A DNA stretch of 34,886 nt from CAG-390 sp003523225 (GCA_902461815.1 CABPZE010000020.1:1-34886), one strand, 5' to 3'. Shown: positions 5,421 to 13,862, counted from the stretch's first letter. Notes: a model not told the origin generated them from the letters alone. Numbers and translations are program-made.

Positions 5421-8153
5421 ATGGTACATACGACGGAAAAAACAAACTCGGCGGCACGCTCCCGCATACAACTGCGCGGACTTGATGCCGCCGCTGTTGA
5501 GAGGTCGCGTGCCGAGCACGGCGAAAACCGACTCAGCCAGCGACGGCGGCGCGGGTTCTTTTCCCGCTTTGCGGCAAATCTGGGCGACCCGGTAATAAAG
5601 GTGCTGCTTTGCGCGCTGGCGGCGAATATAATTTTTACCTTCCGGCATACCGACTGGTTTGAAACGATAGGTATCGCCGTTTCGGTGCTGACCGCAACGA
5701 TAATTTCAACCGTATCCGAGTACGGTAGCGAGGCGGCGTATGAGCGGCTCAGTGCAGAGGCGCAGCGCGCCGTCTGCCGCGTCCGCCGAGACGGCGTTAT
5801 AACGGAAATATCCGTTGCCGATGTGGTAGTCGGTGATATTGTGCTGTTGGGCGCGGGTGAGTCTGTTCCGGCAGACGGCTTTATCGTATCCGGGTCGGTA
5901 CGCCTTGACCAGTCGGCTATGACAGGGGAAAGCCGCGAGGTGGAAAAGCGTCCGCAAAGCTCCAAGGAGCGTAAGCGCGGAGGCACCGAGCTGACGCCCG
6001 ACCCGTCGTCACCATCGTCGGCACTGCGTGGGTGTCTGGTGCTGTCCGGCGAGGCGGAAATGCTGGTCAGCGCCGTAGGAGATGCCACATATCTCGGCGG
6101 GATCTCCGGAGAGGTGCAGACGGAGACGCGTGAAAGCCCGCTCAAGGTGCGGCTTTCACACCTTGCGGCACAGATTAGCCGTCTGGGTTATGCTGCGGCG
6201 GCAATTGTGGCGGCGGCGTACCTTATCAATGCTTTTGTGCTTGACAGCGGATGTATGGGGTCTGTTATTCTCATGAAGCTGCGCGACACTCAGTATCTTT
6301 TTTCAAAGCTGATAGGCGCGTTGACGCTGGGGCTTACCGTGGTGGTGGTTGCAGTCCCGGAGGGACTGCCCATGATGATAGCCGTGGTGCTTTCGGCTAA
6401 TATCCGCCGAATGGTGAAGGCGGGAGTGCTGGTGCGCAAGCCGGTCGGGATCGAAGCGGCGGGAAGCATGAATATTCTTTTTACCGACAAGACCGGGACG
6501 CTTACCGAGGGGCGTGTGTCGGTCGGAAGGATCATTACCGGGGACGGCGGCAGCTTTAACGGAGCGGCCGAGCTTGCCCGCTCCGGGGGTGGGCTGTGGC
6601 AAAGATATCGCGAGTCGGCGCTGCTCAATACCGCCTCGGCGGTAGGAAGCGATGACAGCGGCGCATACTGTCCGGTCGGCGGCAACGCCGCGGACCGGGC
6701 GCTTCTGCGCTCGGTGATAGACTGCGGGGAGGACTGCTCCGGTCTTCCGTTGCCCCGGGTAACGGCAAAACAGCTTTTTGACAGCGCAAAGAAATATTCC
6801 GCCTGTCGCACCGACGCGAACGGCGGTGAGATCTATATAAAGGGCGCGCCTGAGATACTGCTGCCGCGCATAGGCAGTTATATCGCCCCGGACGGCAGCC
6901 GGAGAATGCTTGACGGACATTCTTTTGCGTGGGAGCTTTCTGCGATCCGAAAGGGCGGAGGCAGAGTCCTGCTGTTGGCATACGGTTCAGCCGACGGGGC
7001 GGGAGAGGGGCTTTTGCCCGGAAATCTTACGCTTATTGCCGCCGTGGCTCTTAACGACCGGCTGCGGACTGAGGCGCGTCCGGCGGTAGGAGAGCTGCGC
7101 GGCGCGGGTATCCACGTTGTGATGATCACCGGCGACAGCGCCGAGACTGCGGGCGCAATAGGTCAGGAGTGCGGAATACTCGGTCGGGGAGTGGACATGG
7201 TGCTTGAGTCGTCTGAGCTGGCGCGGCTCACCGACGCAAGGCTTGGCGAGCTGCTTCCGCGCATCGGGGTCATAGCCAGAGCGCTGCCCTCCGACAAAAG
7301 CCGGCTTGTGCGTGTGGCTCAGGAGTCGGGACTTGTCGTCGGAATGACGGGGGACGGCATAAACGACGCGCCGGCGCTCAAGCGCGCCGACATCGGATTT
7401 TCCATGGGCAGTGGAACTCAGGTGGCAAAGGACGCGGGGGATATTGTCATACTTGACGATAACCTTGCCTCTATTGCCCACGCGGTGCTTTACGGCAGGA
7501 ATATCTTCAAGAGCATACGCAAATTTATAACGCTCCAGCTTACAATGAATTTCTGCGCGGTCGGAGTGTCGATGATAGGTCCGTTTGTGGGGGTGGATGC
7601 TCCGGTGACGGTGGTGCAGATGCTTTGGATAAATATAATCATGGATACCCTCGGCGGGCTGGCTTTTGCCGGTGAGCCTGCGCTGCCCTCATGCATGAAG
7701 GAAAAACCGAAGCGGCGCGACGAGCCGATACTTAACCGATATATGGTGAATCAGATAGTCTTTTTGGGAGTTTTCACGGTAGCTCTGTCACTGGGCTTTC
7801 TTAAGCTGCCCGCATTTACCCGGCATTTCCGCGCGGCGCCGGATAACATTTATCTGCTGACGGCGTTTTTTGCCTTTTTCATATTCGCCGGAGTATTCAA
7901 TTGCTTCAACGCGCGCACCGACCGGTTGCGGCTTCTTGCGGGAATAAGAAAAAACCCCGCCTTCATAGCGATAATGAGCGCAGTTCTGGTTATCCAGATA
8001 GGCTTTGTGTACCTCGGCGGAACGGTACTTAGGACCGTGCCGCTGCACTTTTCCGAGCTTATGTGGGCAATGGCTTTCTCGCTGCTGGTCTTTCCGGCGG
8101 AGCTTCTGCGTAAGCTGCTTTGGAGACTTCGCGGCAGACGCGAGGGGTTCTGA
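5421..8153 (+). CDS. Calcium-transporting P-type ATPase (type IIB, PMCA-like)
   Basis: This is a 910-residue ATP-driven cation pump of the plasma membrane. Signatures appear in order: actuator motif TGES (168-171), M4 motif VPEGLP (about 312-317), phosphorylation site DKTGTLT with D356, and hinge motif TGDGINDAP (643-651). In M6, WINIIMDT (736-743) supplies the Asn and Asp that, with M4 Glu314, form one calcium site. The M6 pattern NxxMDT matches plasma-membrane-type rather than SERCA-type pumps, which have NxxTD. About ten hydrophobic segments are expected. Export of Ca2+ is the family role; Mn2+ is an alternative. A GGAGGG lies 12 nt before the ATG, slightly far. The gene stands alone, with the tRNA-Arg promoter about 60 nt downstream. 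Confidence 0.92.
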   Translation: MVHTTEKTNSAARSRIQLRGLDAAAVERSRAEHGENRLSQRRRRGFFSRFAANLGDPVIKVLLCALAANIIFTFRHTDWFETIGIAVSVLTATIISTVSEYGSEAAYERLSAEAQRAVCRVRRDGVITEISVADVVVGDIVLLGAGESVPADGFIVSGSVRLDQSAMTGESREVEKRPQSSKERKRGGTELTPDPSSPSSALRGCLVLSGEAEMLVSAVGDATYLGGISGEVQTETRESPLKVRLSHLAAQISRLGYAAAAIVAAAYLINAFVLDSGCMGSVILMKLRDTQYLFSKLIGALTLGLTVVVVAVPEGLPMMIAVVLSANIRRMVKAGVLVRKPVGIEAAGSMNILFTDKTGTLTEGRVSVGRIITGDGGSFNGAAELARSGGGLWQRYRESALLNTASAVGSDDSGAYCPVGGNAADRALLRSVIDCGEDCSGLPLPRVTAKQLFDSAKKYSACRTDANGGEIYIKGAPEILLPRIGSYIAPDGSRRMLDGHSFAWELSAIRKGGGRVLLLAYGSADGAGEGLLPGNLTLIAAVALNDRLRTEARPAVGELRGAGIHVVMITGDSAETAGAIGQECGILGRGVDMVLESSELARLTDARLGELLPRIGVIARALPSDKSRLVRVAQESGLVVGMTGDGINDAPALKRADIGFSMGSGTQVAKDAGDIVILDDNLASIAHAVLYGRNIFKSIRKFITLQLTMNFCAVGVSMIGPFVGVDAPVTVVQMLWINIIMDTLGGLAFAGEPALPSCMKEKPKRRDEPILNRYMVNQIVFLGVFTVALSLGFLKLPAFTRHFRAAPDNIYLLTAFFAFFIFAGVFNCFNARTDRLRLLAGIRKNPAFIAIMSAVLVIQIGFVYLGGTVLRTVPLHFSELMWAMAFSLLVFPAELLRKLLWRLRGRREGF

Positions 8154-8213
8154 GGTTTTGTCAGATGATGTTCGGGTGTTTTGACGGGCGCAAAAAATAT
8201 ACCCGGTTTTGTA

Positions 8214-8242
8214 TTGACACAGCAGGGAAATCGGTGTATAAT
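8214..8242 (+). promoter_or_regulatory. Consensus sigma-A promoter of tRNA-Arg
   Basis: TTGACA (8214-8219), a 17-nt spacer and TATAAT (8237-8242) match consensus perfectly. Transcription would start near 8249, about 10 nt before the tRNA 5' end, as is usual for stable RNA genes. Confidence 0.85.
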
Positions 8243-8258
8243 AAAGGATGTAGATCAT

Positions 8259-8335
8259 CTGCCCGTGGCTCAGCTGGATAGCGCGCAAGACTCCGACTCT
8301 TGAGGTCGCAGGTTCGAATCCTGTCGGGCAGGCCA
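8259..8335 (+). tRNA. tRNA-Arg, anticodon CCG, with encoded CCA
   Basis: The acceptor stem CTGCCCG/CGGGCAG is perfect, with discriminator G and an encoded CCA at 8333-8335. The anticodon stem CAAGA/TCTTG is perfect around the loop CTCCGAC, giving anticodon CCG, which reads the arginine codon CGG. The T-arm has the standard TTCGAAT loop. One D-stem pair is a T-C mismatch (GCTC against GCGC), a minor oddity. A strong terminator follows at once, and the 3' end of the gene is repeated twice more downstream. Confidence 0.93.
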
Positions 8336-8370
8336 ACGCAAAAAGGGGACGCAAGTCCCCTTTTTGCGTT
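8335..8370 (+). terminator. Terminator of tRNA-Arg
   Basis: A perfect 16-bp stem (8335-8350 with 8355-8370) around the tetraloop GCAA, with an internal TTTTT run in the 3' arm. Identical hairpins occur in the repeat copies at 8542-8577 and 8749-8784. Confidence 0.8.
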
Positions 8371-8486
8371 GGTCTGGCGGATGGGCAGGCGGAATGCGCG
8401 GAAGATGCGGAAATCGCGTAGCAGAAAGTCAATTGAAATGAAAAAAGGAAAGAAACGGCGAGATAAAGGAGATAGGAACGCATCTT

Positions 8487-8542
8487 CCTCAGCTCGGCTC
8501 AACGAGCCGAGGTGGTGGTTCAGAATCCTGTCGGGCAGGCCA
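8487..8542 (+). other. tRNA-Arg-like remnant inside the tandem repeat
   Basis: CCTCAGCT resembles the D-arm of the tRNA, and GAGGTGGTGGTTCAGAATCC followed by TGTCGGGCAGGCCA matches its variable loop, T-arm, 3' acceptor strand and CCA, with one inserted A in the T-loop. The 5' acceptor strand and anticodon arm are missing, so it cannot be a functional tRNA. The same remnant recurs at 8694-8749. Confidence 0.5.
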
Positions 8543-8982
8543 ACGCAAAAAGGGGACGCAAGTCCCCTTTTTGCGTTGGTCTGGCGGATGGGCAGGCGGA
8601 ATGCGCGGAAGATGCGGAAATCGCGTAGCAGAAAGTCAATTGAAATGAAAAAAGGAAAGAAACGGCGAGATAAAGGAGATAGGAACGCATCTTCCTCAGC
8701 TCGGCTCAACGAGCCGAGGTGGTGGTTCAGAATCCTGTCGGGCAGGCCAACGCAAAAAGGGGACGCAAGTCCCCTTTTTGCGTTGGTCTGGCGTATGGGC
8801 AGACGAAATGCGCGGAAGATGCGACAATCGCGTAGCAGAAAGCCAATTGAAATGAATAAAGAAAAGATATGGCGAGATAAAGGAGATAGGAACGCATCTT
8901 CCCATGTAGGTGGCGACGTATATCCGTCCGCGGTTCAATAATTAACGGATCATCTGGCGAATATAGAATCCGCCATACATGG

Positions 8983-9567
8983 TCATGCGGCGGCTGATAT
9001 TGCCTCGTCGACTATTTTTTTAACGCTCGGCTGCTTCAGCACCTTGGCAAGCGCAGTCCCGGGGCTGGAAAAATAATTAATTGAGCAATCCTCGGGGAGC
9101 GATCTTGCGTACTCTTCAAGACATTCCACAAAGTCGTCGCGGGAAATAAGCTCGCAAAACGCCCGGTGGCAGGAATAATCCATGTCGTCTGTCTCGCGCG
9201 GAGCGGATTTCAGCATTTCGGAAGCCGCACGGTTTTTCATAAAGTCGGAGTTCATGAAGTATTCAAGCAAATCGCGTGTGGGAGCGGAAAGTATCTCCTC
9301 CGGAACGGCAAGAAGCTCGTCGGAGACGTCCGCGCCGTCCTTGACCAATACGCACAGATATTCGGGATCTGCAACCGTTATGGTGCTGTCGCTGTCGGGC
9401 TGGCGGGCTGCTTCCGCGTCAATTCTTTGGTAAAAGCTTTGCAGGCAGGGATATCCGGCTGCCGTGTCGGCGTCAGGCAAAATAAACCTCAGCGACACAG
9501 CGATGGCGGTCGCGCACAGCAGTACGGCGGCGAGCGAGAGGATCAGTATCGCAGCCTTCTTTTTCAT
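8983..9567 (-). CDS. Membrane-anchored or secreted protein of unknown function
   Basis: The protein has 194 residues. A basic start (MKKK) and hydrophobic segment at residues 5-29 form a signal anchor; there is no lipobox. The remainder is acidic and mostly helical, with four scattered cysteines, and no motif I recognise. AAAGGAG lies 9 nt before the ATG and a TATAAT box is at 9606-9611, so it is a real gene. It follows the GH127-like gene on the same strand after about 135 nt, with its own probable promoter, so co-expression is not required. Its role cannot be inferred. Confidence 0.75.
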   Translation of the reverse strand: MKKKAAILILSLAAVLLCATAIAVSLRFILPDADTAAGYPCLQSFYQRIDAEAARQPDSDSTITVADPEYLCVLVKDGADVSDELLAVPEEILSAPTRDLLEYFMNSDFMKNRAASEMLKSAPRETDDMDYSCHRAFCELISRDDFVECLEEYARSLPEDCSINYFSSPGTALAKVLKQPSVKKIVDEAISAAA

Positions 9568-9605
9568 CGAAACAGAACTCCTTTCAATTATTATTACTGT
9601 TTACA

Positions 9606-9634
9606 ATTATATCATACATAAATCAGTAAAGCAA
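9606..9634 (-). promoter_or_regulatory. Probable promoter of the 8983-9567 gene
   Basis: On the minus strand TTGCTT (9634-9629), a 17-nt spacer and a perfect TATAAT (9611-9606). The -35 box is weak, the -10 box strong. Confidence 0.5.
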
Positions 9635-9703
9635 TACAATTGTCGGAATTTTCTTGTAATTTTTTCAATGAAATTCGTTCCTTGCGTGATCCGCCACTAC
9701 CGA

Positions 9704-11548
9704 TCATTTTCTGGCGACCGGCATTTCCGTCATGCGGAGCTTGGCGCAGCCGTAAGGGATAAGCTCGATCTCGCGCTCACCGCTTTGGGCTTTACGGGAG
9801 CGCGGAGCTTTGGCGCACACGGTGAGATATCCGTCCTCAAGCCCCCAGTTTATGCGGACAAGTCCCGTTCTTACCGTTACTGCGGGTTTTTCCGATGAAA
9901 AGGGAATATCCGGCACTTCATTTTCGCTTTTTACAAGTTCGCCGCCGGTAAAACCGAAGCTCCATTCAGAGCTTCCGATGTACTCGTAGTCACAGTACGG
10001 GAATTTCCTTTCCACTCCCTTGCGCTCATATTCGTACATTTTCTTTTCGTATGCTATCGGAAGCGAAAATACCAGCGAGCCGCAGCGCACGCTCCTCAGC
10101 CCGTGCGGGCGGCTGAAAAATTCCGGCTCGGTCTCATACTCAAGGTTCAGCGTTTTTGAGCCTTTGACGTCTATGCCGATATCCCCGCAGGCGACGGGCT
10201 TGCCGTCAAGCGTCGCGTTTTTGGCAAAGGATGGCACGCGCAGTACAAAGGTAAACGCGGTATCCTCGCCGCACTCTATTTTGTAGCTGAAGCGGTTTTT
10301 GAATGGGTAGTCGGTATCAAGCGTGATATGTACCTCCTTGACGCCCACACTTGTGTGCAGCTCGGAGGGGACGGGAACGGCACTGATTATTTCATCCCCG
10401 CGGCGCGTGCGGCGGTGCATAAAGGCGTAAAGCGCGAGCTTTGGCCAGCCCTGACCGAAATTTGCGGTACAGCAGCCGTAGTTGGGTTCAAGCCCGAATA
10501 GGTGTGCCTCCGCTCCGTTTGTGCGGAAGACCGACTTGCCGGGGAATTTTTCGCAGGATATCTGGTTGCTCTGCTGTACGTACTGATGCGCCCACATATC
10601 GTCGCTCAGCGTCGCGGGCAGGGCATTAAAGGCTATGCGCTCAAGCTCCTCCGCCCACTTTGAATTTCCGGTATGCGCGTAAAGTATCTCATATGAGTAC
10701 ATCTGCTCCACAACGGCGCAAAGCTCTGTGCCCTGTATCGGGCTGAGACCCGAAAGGCACTCGTCCCCGGTAAACAGACCCACGGGAGTCCCGTTGTATC
10801 TGCGCAGAAGTGAGGTCCACTTATCGGCAAGCCCGCGGTAAGGCGTACCCGTCAGCTCGCAAAAGACTGCTTCCGATTTCAGCGCCATGCAGATGTTGAC
10901 TATATGTGTTTCAAACCGCCAGCGGTTGATGGGCGTTTGCCATTCTCCGCAAAGCTCATCGTAATCCTGCCCCTGACTGTGCAGTATTCCGGCAAGCTCC
11001 TTGAGCCACGGATCGCCGTAAAGCTCATAGATCCTGCCGATAGCGGGGAAGATCTCGAACCAGCGGAATTTCGCCCAGCTGAAAAGCCGTATTTTGCCGC
11101 CGGCAAGCAGCTCGTAATAGTTCTTTAGCACCCGGTACAGCGCGCCGGGTATCCTTTCGTCGCCGGAGCAGTCGTACCAGACCGTAAGGACTTTGCAGAT
11201 GAGTATGAGCGCCCATGTGTCATATTCCTCGCGTTTGTCATCGGGGCAGGGACATATCCAGCCGTCCTCCTTTTGCATTGCGAGGATAGCGTCGATGTAT
11301 TTTTGCGCCCGCATGATAAGACCGTCATCCTCAAGTAGATACGCCAGCGGGATAAATCCGTCAAGCCAGTAGGGAACGCGCTCCCAGCTTTCGGCGTCCC
11401 CGCCGATCCATGCGCTGTCGCGCACATCCCGCCAGACTTTATCAAGGTTGCCGCAAAGCCCGTCTGCCTGTATCCTAAGCTGACGGCGCAGCCACCCGCG
11501 CGGTTTAATCTCCTTTGAGGTGTAGAATTTCCATTTCGGTTTGTTCAT
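9704..11548 (-). CDS. GH127-like (DUF1680) glycoside hydrolase, beta-L-arabinofuranosidase type
   Basis: The protein has 614 residues and no signal peptide, so it is cytoplasmic. The N-terminal two thirds form the alpha/alpha barrel of this superfamily, the last third beta-sandwich domains. In the characterised GH127 enzyme HypBA1, a zinc is held by Glu338, Cys340 and the adjacent Cys417/Cys418, with Cys417 the nucleophile. Here E275-x-C277 and the adjacent pair C359/C360 (in NYGCCTANFGQGW) sit with nearly the same spacing, so the zinc-thiolate site looks intact. Family members cleave terminal beta-L-arabinofuranosides; this branch could act on another sugar. AAGGA lies about 9 nt before the ATG. 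It follows the TrhA gene by 36 nt and is probably transcribed with it. Confidence 0.85.
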   Translation of the reverse strand: MNKPKWKFYTSKEIKPRGWLRRQLRIQADGLCGNLDKVWRDVRDSAWIGGDAESWERVPYWLDGFIPLAYLLEDDGLIMRAQKYIDAILAMQKEDGWICPCPDDKREEYDTWALILICKVLTVWYDCSGDERIPGALYRVLKNYYELLAGGKIRLFSWAKFRWFEIFPAIGRIYELYGDPWLKELAGILHSQGQDYDELCGEWQTPINRWRFETHIVNICMALKSEAVFCELTGTPYRGLADKWTSLLRRYNGTPVGLFTGDECLSGLSPIQGTELCAVVEQMYSYEILYAHTGNSKWAEELERIAFNALPATLSDDMWAHQYVQQSNQISCEKFPGKSVFRTNGAEAHLFGLEPNYGCCTANFGQGWPKLALYAFMHRRTRRGDEIISAVPVPSELHTSVGVKEVHITLDTDYPFKNRFSYKIECGEDTAFTFVLRVPSFAKNATLDGKPVACGDIGIDVKGSKTLNLEYETEPEFFSRPHGLRSVRCGSLVFSLPIAYEKKMYEYERKGVERKFPYCDYEYIGSSEWSFGFTGGELVKSENEVPDIPFSSEKPAVTVRTGLVRINWGLEDGYLTVCAKAPRSRKAQSGEREIELIPYGCAKLRMTEMPVARK

Positions 11549-11584
11549 GGCGTCAGTCCTTCCCCCACGGTATTTCTGCCGCGG

Positions 11585-12235
11585 TCAGATCACATAGAAG
11601 TATATTGAAAAAAATTGCAGAACAGCTCCGGCGACGACGAACATATGCCAGATCGTGTGAAAGTAGCGCACTGTCTTTTTGCGGTAAAACAGAACTCCAA
11701 GCGTATATGCGACGCCTCCGGCAAGGAGCAGGAGCAGTCCGGGAAGCGGCACTTTCTGAATAACAGGCACGGCGGCGATGACAACGCTCCAGCCGCTGGC
11801 GATGTAGCACCACATTGAAAATTTGCGGAAGCGCTCGATGCTTATCGCATTAAGGACTATTCCGAGTATGCACGCCGCCCAGACGATGCCGAACAGCGTC
11901 CAGCCTACTACACCGCGCATGGTAACAAGGGTTATCGGGGTGTAAGTTCCGGCTATCAGAAGATATATCGAGGTGTGGTCAAATACCCTCATCACCTTTT
12001 TGCCGCGAGGTGCGGATATGGCGTGGTAAAGGCAGGACATTGTAAACAGCATTATCATGGAAAAACCGTACACCGAGCAGCCGACGATCTTCCACGGGTC
12101 GCTGCCGGAGCGCAGTATAAGCAGTACAGTCCCGGCAATGGCAAGCAGTGCGGCAATTCCGTGAGCTATTGAGTTTGCGATTTCCTCTCCGACAGTATAT
12201 GAGGGCTGGGTATGTTTCTTTTTCGTGTCTGACAT
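11585..12235 (-). CDS. trhA: TrhA/hemolysin III family membrane protein (PAQR superfamily)
   Basis: I choose the ATG at 12235 (216 residues) because AAGGA is 8 nt upstream and the promoter at 12270-12298 puts the transcript start near 12263, which excludes the longer open frame. Seven hydrophobic helices are expected. The family metal-site motifs are present: the SCLYHAIS segment, FDHTSIYLLIAGTYTP, and near the C-terminus HTIWHMFVVAGA. The TrhA branch has been linked to membrane fluidity control; the old name hemolysin III is misleading. It is divergent from the FAD-Rieske gene and probably heads an operon with the GH127-like hydrolase, an unexplained pairing. Confidence 0.9.
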   Translation of the reverse strand: MSDTKKKHTQPSYTVGEEIANSIAHGIAALLAIAGTVLLILRSGSDPWKIVGCSVYGFSMIMLFTMSCLYHAISAPRGKKVMRVFDHTSIYLLIAGTYTPITLVTMRGVVGWTLFGIVWAACILGIVLNAISIERFRKFSMWCYIASGWSVVIAAVPVIQKVPLPGLLLLLAGGVAYTLGVLFYRKKTVRYFHTIWHMFVVAGAVLQFFSIYFYVI

Positions 12236-12269
12236 ATGGGTTTCCTTTGGCGTGTAAAATAATGAGTAA

Positions 12270-12298
12270 ATTATACATCCCTGAGTGCGATTTGTAAA
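12270..12298 (-). promoter_or_regulatory. Sigma-A promoter of the TrhA gene
   Basis: On the minus strand TTTACA (12298-12293), a 17-nt spacer and TATAAT (12275-12270). The leader to the ATG at 12235 is about 28 nt, which decides the start codon. Confidence 0.75.
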
Positions 12299-12472
12299 GC
12301 GGAATTTTATGAACAGTAAAGTAGCAGTCGGTATAAATTCAAAAAATGCGCCGATAATATGTAAAAAAAGCGGAGAAAAACGGGCGGTAAGTCGGATATC
12401 GGTTTTTGGGTTCATTGATCTGACGCCCGGTCGGTTCTTTTATACTTTTGAAGAAAGGCACGGTTACTTTTT

Positions 12473-13804
12473 ATGTCCGGCAGATCTTTATGGAGGGATA
12501 AAACACAGCTTCCGGAGCACATGCCGCTCGACGGGGATATTACGGCAGACGTTCTGGTAATAGGGGGCGGCATGGCGGGACTGCTTACCGCGTATATGCT
12601 TACACGCGCCGGAGCGGACTGTGTGCTGGTTGAGGCGGATCGGCTTTGCGGCGGAGTCAGCGGGGATACGACGGGTAAGATAACGGCACTGCACGGCGCG
12701 GTGTTTGATAAGCTGATACGCGAGTTCGGGGTTGGGCGCACGCGGGCATATTTTGAGGCAAACAGTGAGGCTTTGGCGGAGTACAAAAGGCTTTGCCGGG
12801 ATATCGACTGTGATTTTGAGGAGAGGGACGCTTACGTTTACTCGCTGGATGACGCCGAAGTGATAAGCCGAGAGGCGGAGGCACTGCGGAGGATAGGCGC
12901 CCCGGCGGAGCTTTCCGACTGCCCCGGTCTTCCCTTTGAGACTGTCGCCGCGGTAAAGCTGCCCGGGCAGGCGCAGTTTGACCCGCTGCGTTTTGCGGCG
13001 GGGATAATTCCGGGGCTTAAGATATACGAGCATACGAAGGTGCGTGAGCTTATCGGTAATGATGCCGTCTGCAACGGCGGCAGGATACGCGCCGGCAAAA
13101 TCGTGGTCGCAACGCATTTTCCCTTTATCAACAAGCACGGATTTTACTTTCTTAAAATGTATCAGCACCGCTCATATGTGCTGGCGCTCTCGGGTGCTCC
13201 GGCAGTCGGCGGTATGTATGTGGATGCCAAAAAGAAGGGTATGTCATTCCGCGACGCGGGAGAATATCTGCTTGTTGTGGGCGGCGCTCACCGAACGGGA
13301 AAAAAGGGCGGCGGATCTTGTGAGCTTGAAGCGTTTGCGCGGAGGTATTATCCGGATGCGGAGATAAAATACCGTTTTGCGACGCAGGACTGCATGACGC
13401 TTGACGGTATGCCCTATATCGGACGTTATTCCTCCGGTACTGAGGGGCTCTATACCGCGACCGGCTTCAATAAGTGGGGAATTACAGGTTCAATGGTGTC
13501 AGCTATGCTGCTTTCCGATCTGATCCTTGGCAGGAAAAACAAATATGAAGCGGTCCTCAGCCCATATGGCGGAAGCGGTATGCCGCGCACACCCCTTCGC
13601 CCTCAGCTTGCCGCCAATCTTGCCGAGGCACTGCTTGGATGGATAACCCCGACGACTCCGCGGTGTCCGCATCTGGGCTGTGTCCTGAAGTGGAACTCCG
13701 CCGAGCACACATGGGACTGCCCCTGCCACGGCTCGCGCTTTGACGCACATGGTGAGCTTATTGATAACCCCGCAACGGGCGGACTCAGAAATCTCAATAG
13801 GTGA
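12473..13804 (+). CDS. FAD-dependent oxidoreductase with C-terminal Rieske [2Fe-2S] domain
   Basis: The protein has 443 residues. It opens with the dinucleotide-binding motif VIGGGMAG (29-36) of a DAO/GlpO-type FAD domain, with the ribose-binding Glu in LVEADRL and the second flavin motif near 330 (TGFNKWGI). The C-terminus is a Rieske domain with C398-x-H400 and C416-x-x-H419. The extra cysteines C403 and C418 match the disulfide-bonded pattern of bc1/b6f-type Rieske proteins. Fusions of this layout are widespread in bacteria; electrons probably pass between flavin and cluster, but the substrate is unknown. There is no signal peptide. The nearest ribosome site, AAAGG, lies 14 nt upstream, unusually far. 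A bidirectional terminator follows at 13835-13862. Confidence 0.9.
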   Translation: MSGRSLWRDKTQLPEHMPLDGDITADVLVIGGGMAGLLTAYMLTRAGADCVLVEADRLCGGVSGDTTGKITALHGAVFDKLIREFGVGRTRAYFEANSEALAEYKRLCRDIDCDFEERDAYVYSLDDAEVISREAEALRRIGAPAELSDCPGLPFETVAAVKLPGQAQFDPLRFAAGIIPGLKIYEHTKVRELIGNDAVCNGGRIRAGKIVVATHFPFINKHGFYFLKMYQHRSYVLALSGAPAVGGMYVDAKKKGMSFRDAGEYLLVVGGAHRTGKKGGGSCELEAFARRYYPDAEIKYRFATQDCMTLDGMPYIGRYSSGTEGLYTATGFNKWGITGSMVSAMLLSDLILGRKNKYEAVLSPYGGSGMPRTPLRPQLAANLAEALLGWITPTTPRCPHLGCVLKWNSAEHTWDCPCHGSRFDAHGELIDNPATGGLRNLNR

Positions 13805-13834
13805 GATTTTTCGGCAGTCCTCTGAAAAAAAGGT

Positions 13835-13862
13835 GCGTGCTGTCGCTTTTGCGACAGCACGC
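13835..13862. terminator. Bidirectional terminator between convergent genes
   Basis: A perfect 12-bp GC-rich stem (13835-13846 with 13851-13862) around a TTTT loop. An A-run lies on its left side (13825-13831), so read on the minus strand the hairpin is followed after three bases by a T-run. It lies between the plus-strand FAD-Rieske gene and the minus-strand surface-protein gene and could serve both. Confidence 0.75.

Larger units (their letters stand above)
8317..8902. repeat. Tandem 207-bp repeat carrying the tRNA-Arg 3' end
   Basis: Copy 1 (8317-8523) and copy 2 (8524-8730) look nearly identical. Copy 3 (8731-8902) is truncated and carries scattered substitutions without indels. Each unit begins with the last part of tRNA-Arg (from the T-loop through CCA), then a 16-bp hairpin, then about 150 bp of A/G-rich sequence with no known gene, then an 8-bp hairpin CTCGGCTC-aac-GAGCCGAG (8493-8511 in copy 1; absent from copy 3). 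The period is a multiple of three, so frames stay open through all copies on both strands, but I find no ribosome site and do not call a protein. Confidence 0.9.

Noticed and set aside
5285..6145. A 286-codon minus-strand frame opposite the calcium ATPase start
   Set aside because: It is a shadow of the ATPase frame in high-GC sequence, rich in Ser/Arg/Pro, with no family resemblance.
8317..8902. CRISPR array
   Set aside because: The units are 207 bp, contiguous and nearly identical throughout, with no alternation of short repeats and unique spacers and no cas genes.
8259..8902. An integrated genomic island at the tRNA
   Set aside because: The distance between repeated tRNA ends is only 207 bp and no integrase, excisionase or cargo gene is present.
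8300..8941. A 213-codon open frame through the tandem repeat on the plus strand, and a similar one on the minus strand
   Set aside because: Both exist only because the 207-bp period is a multiple of three. They overlap the tRNA gene, lack ribosome sites, and encode highly repetitive basic sequence.
11585..12415. A longer TrhA protein starting at 12415
   Set aside because: The promoter at 12270-12298 lies inside the extra segment, and the ATG at 12235 has a good ribosome site.
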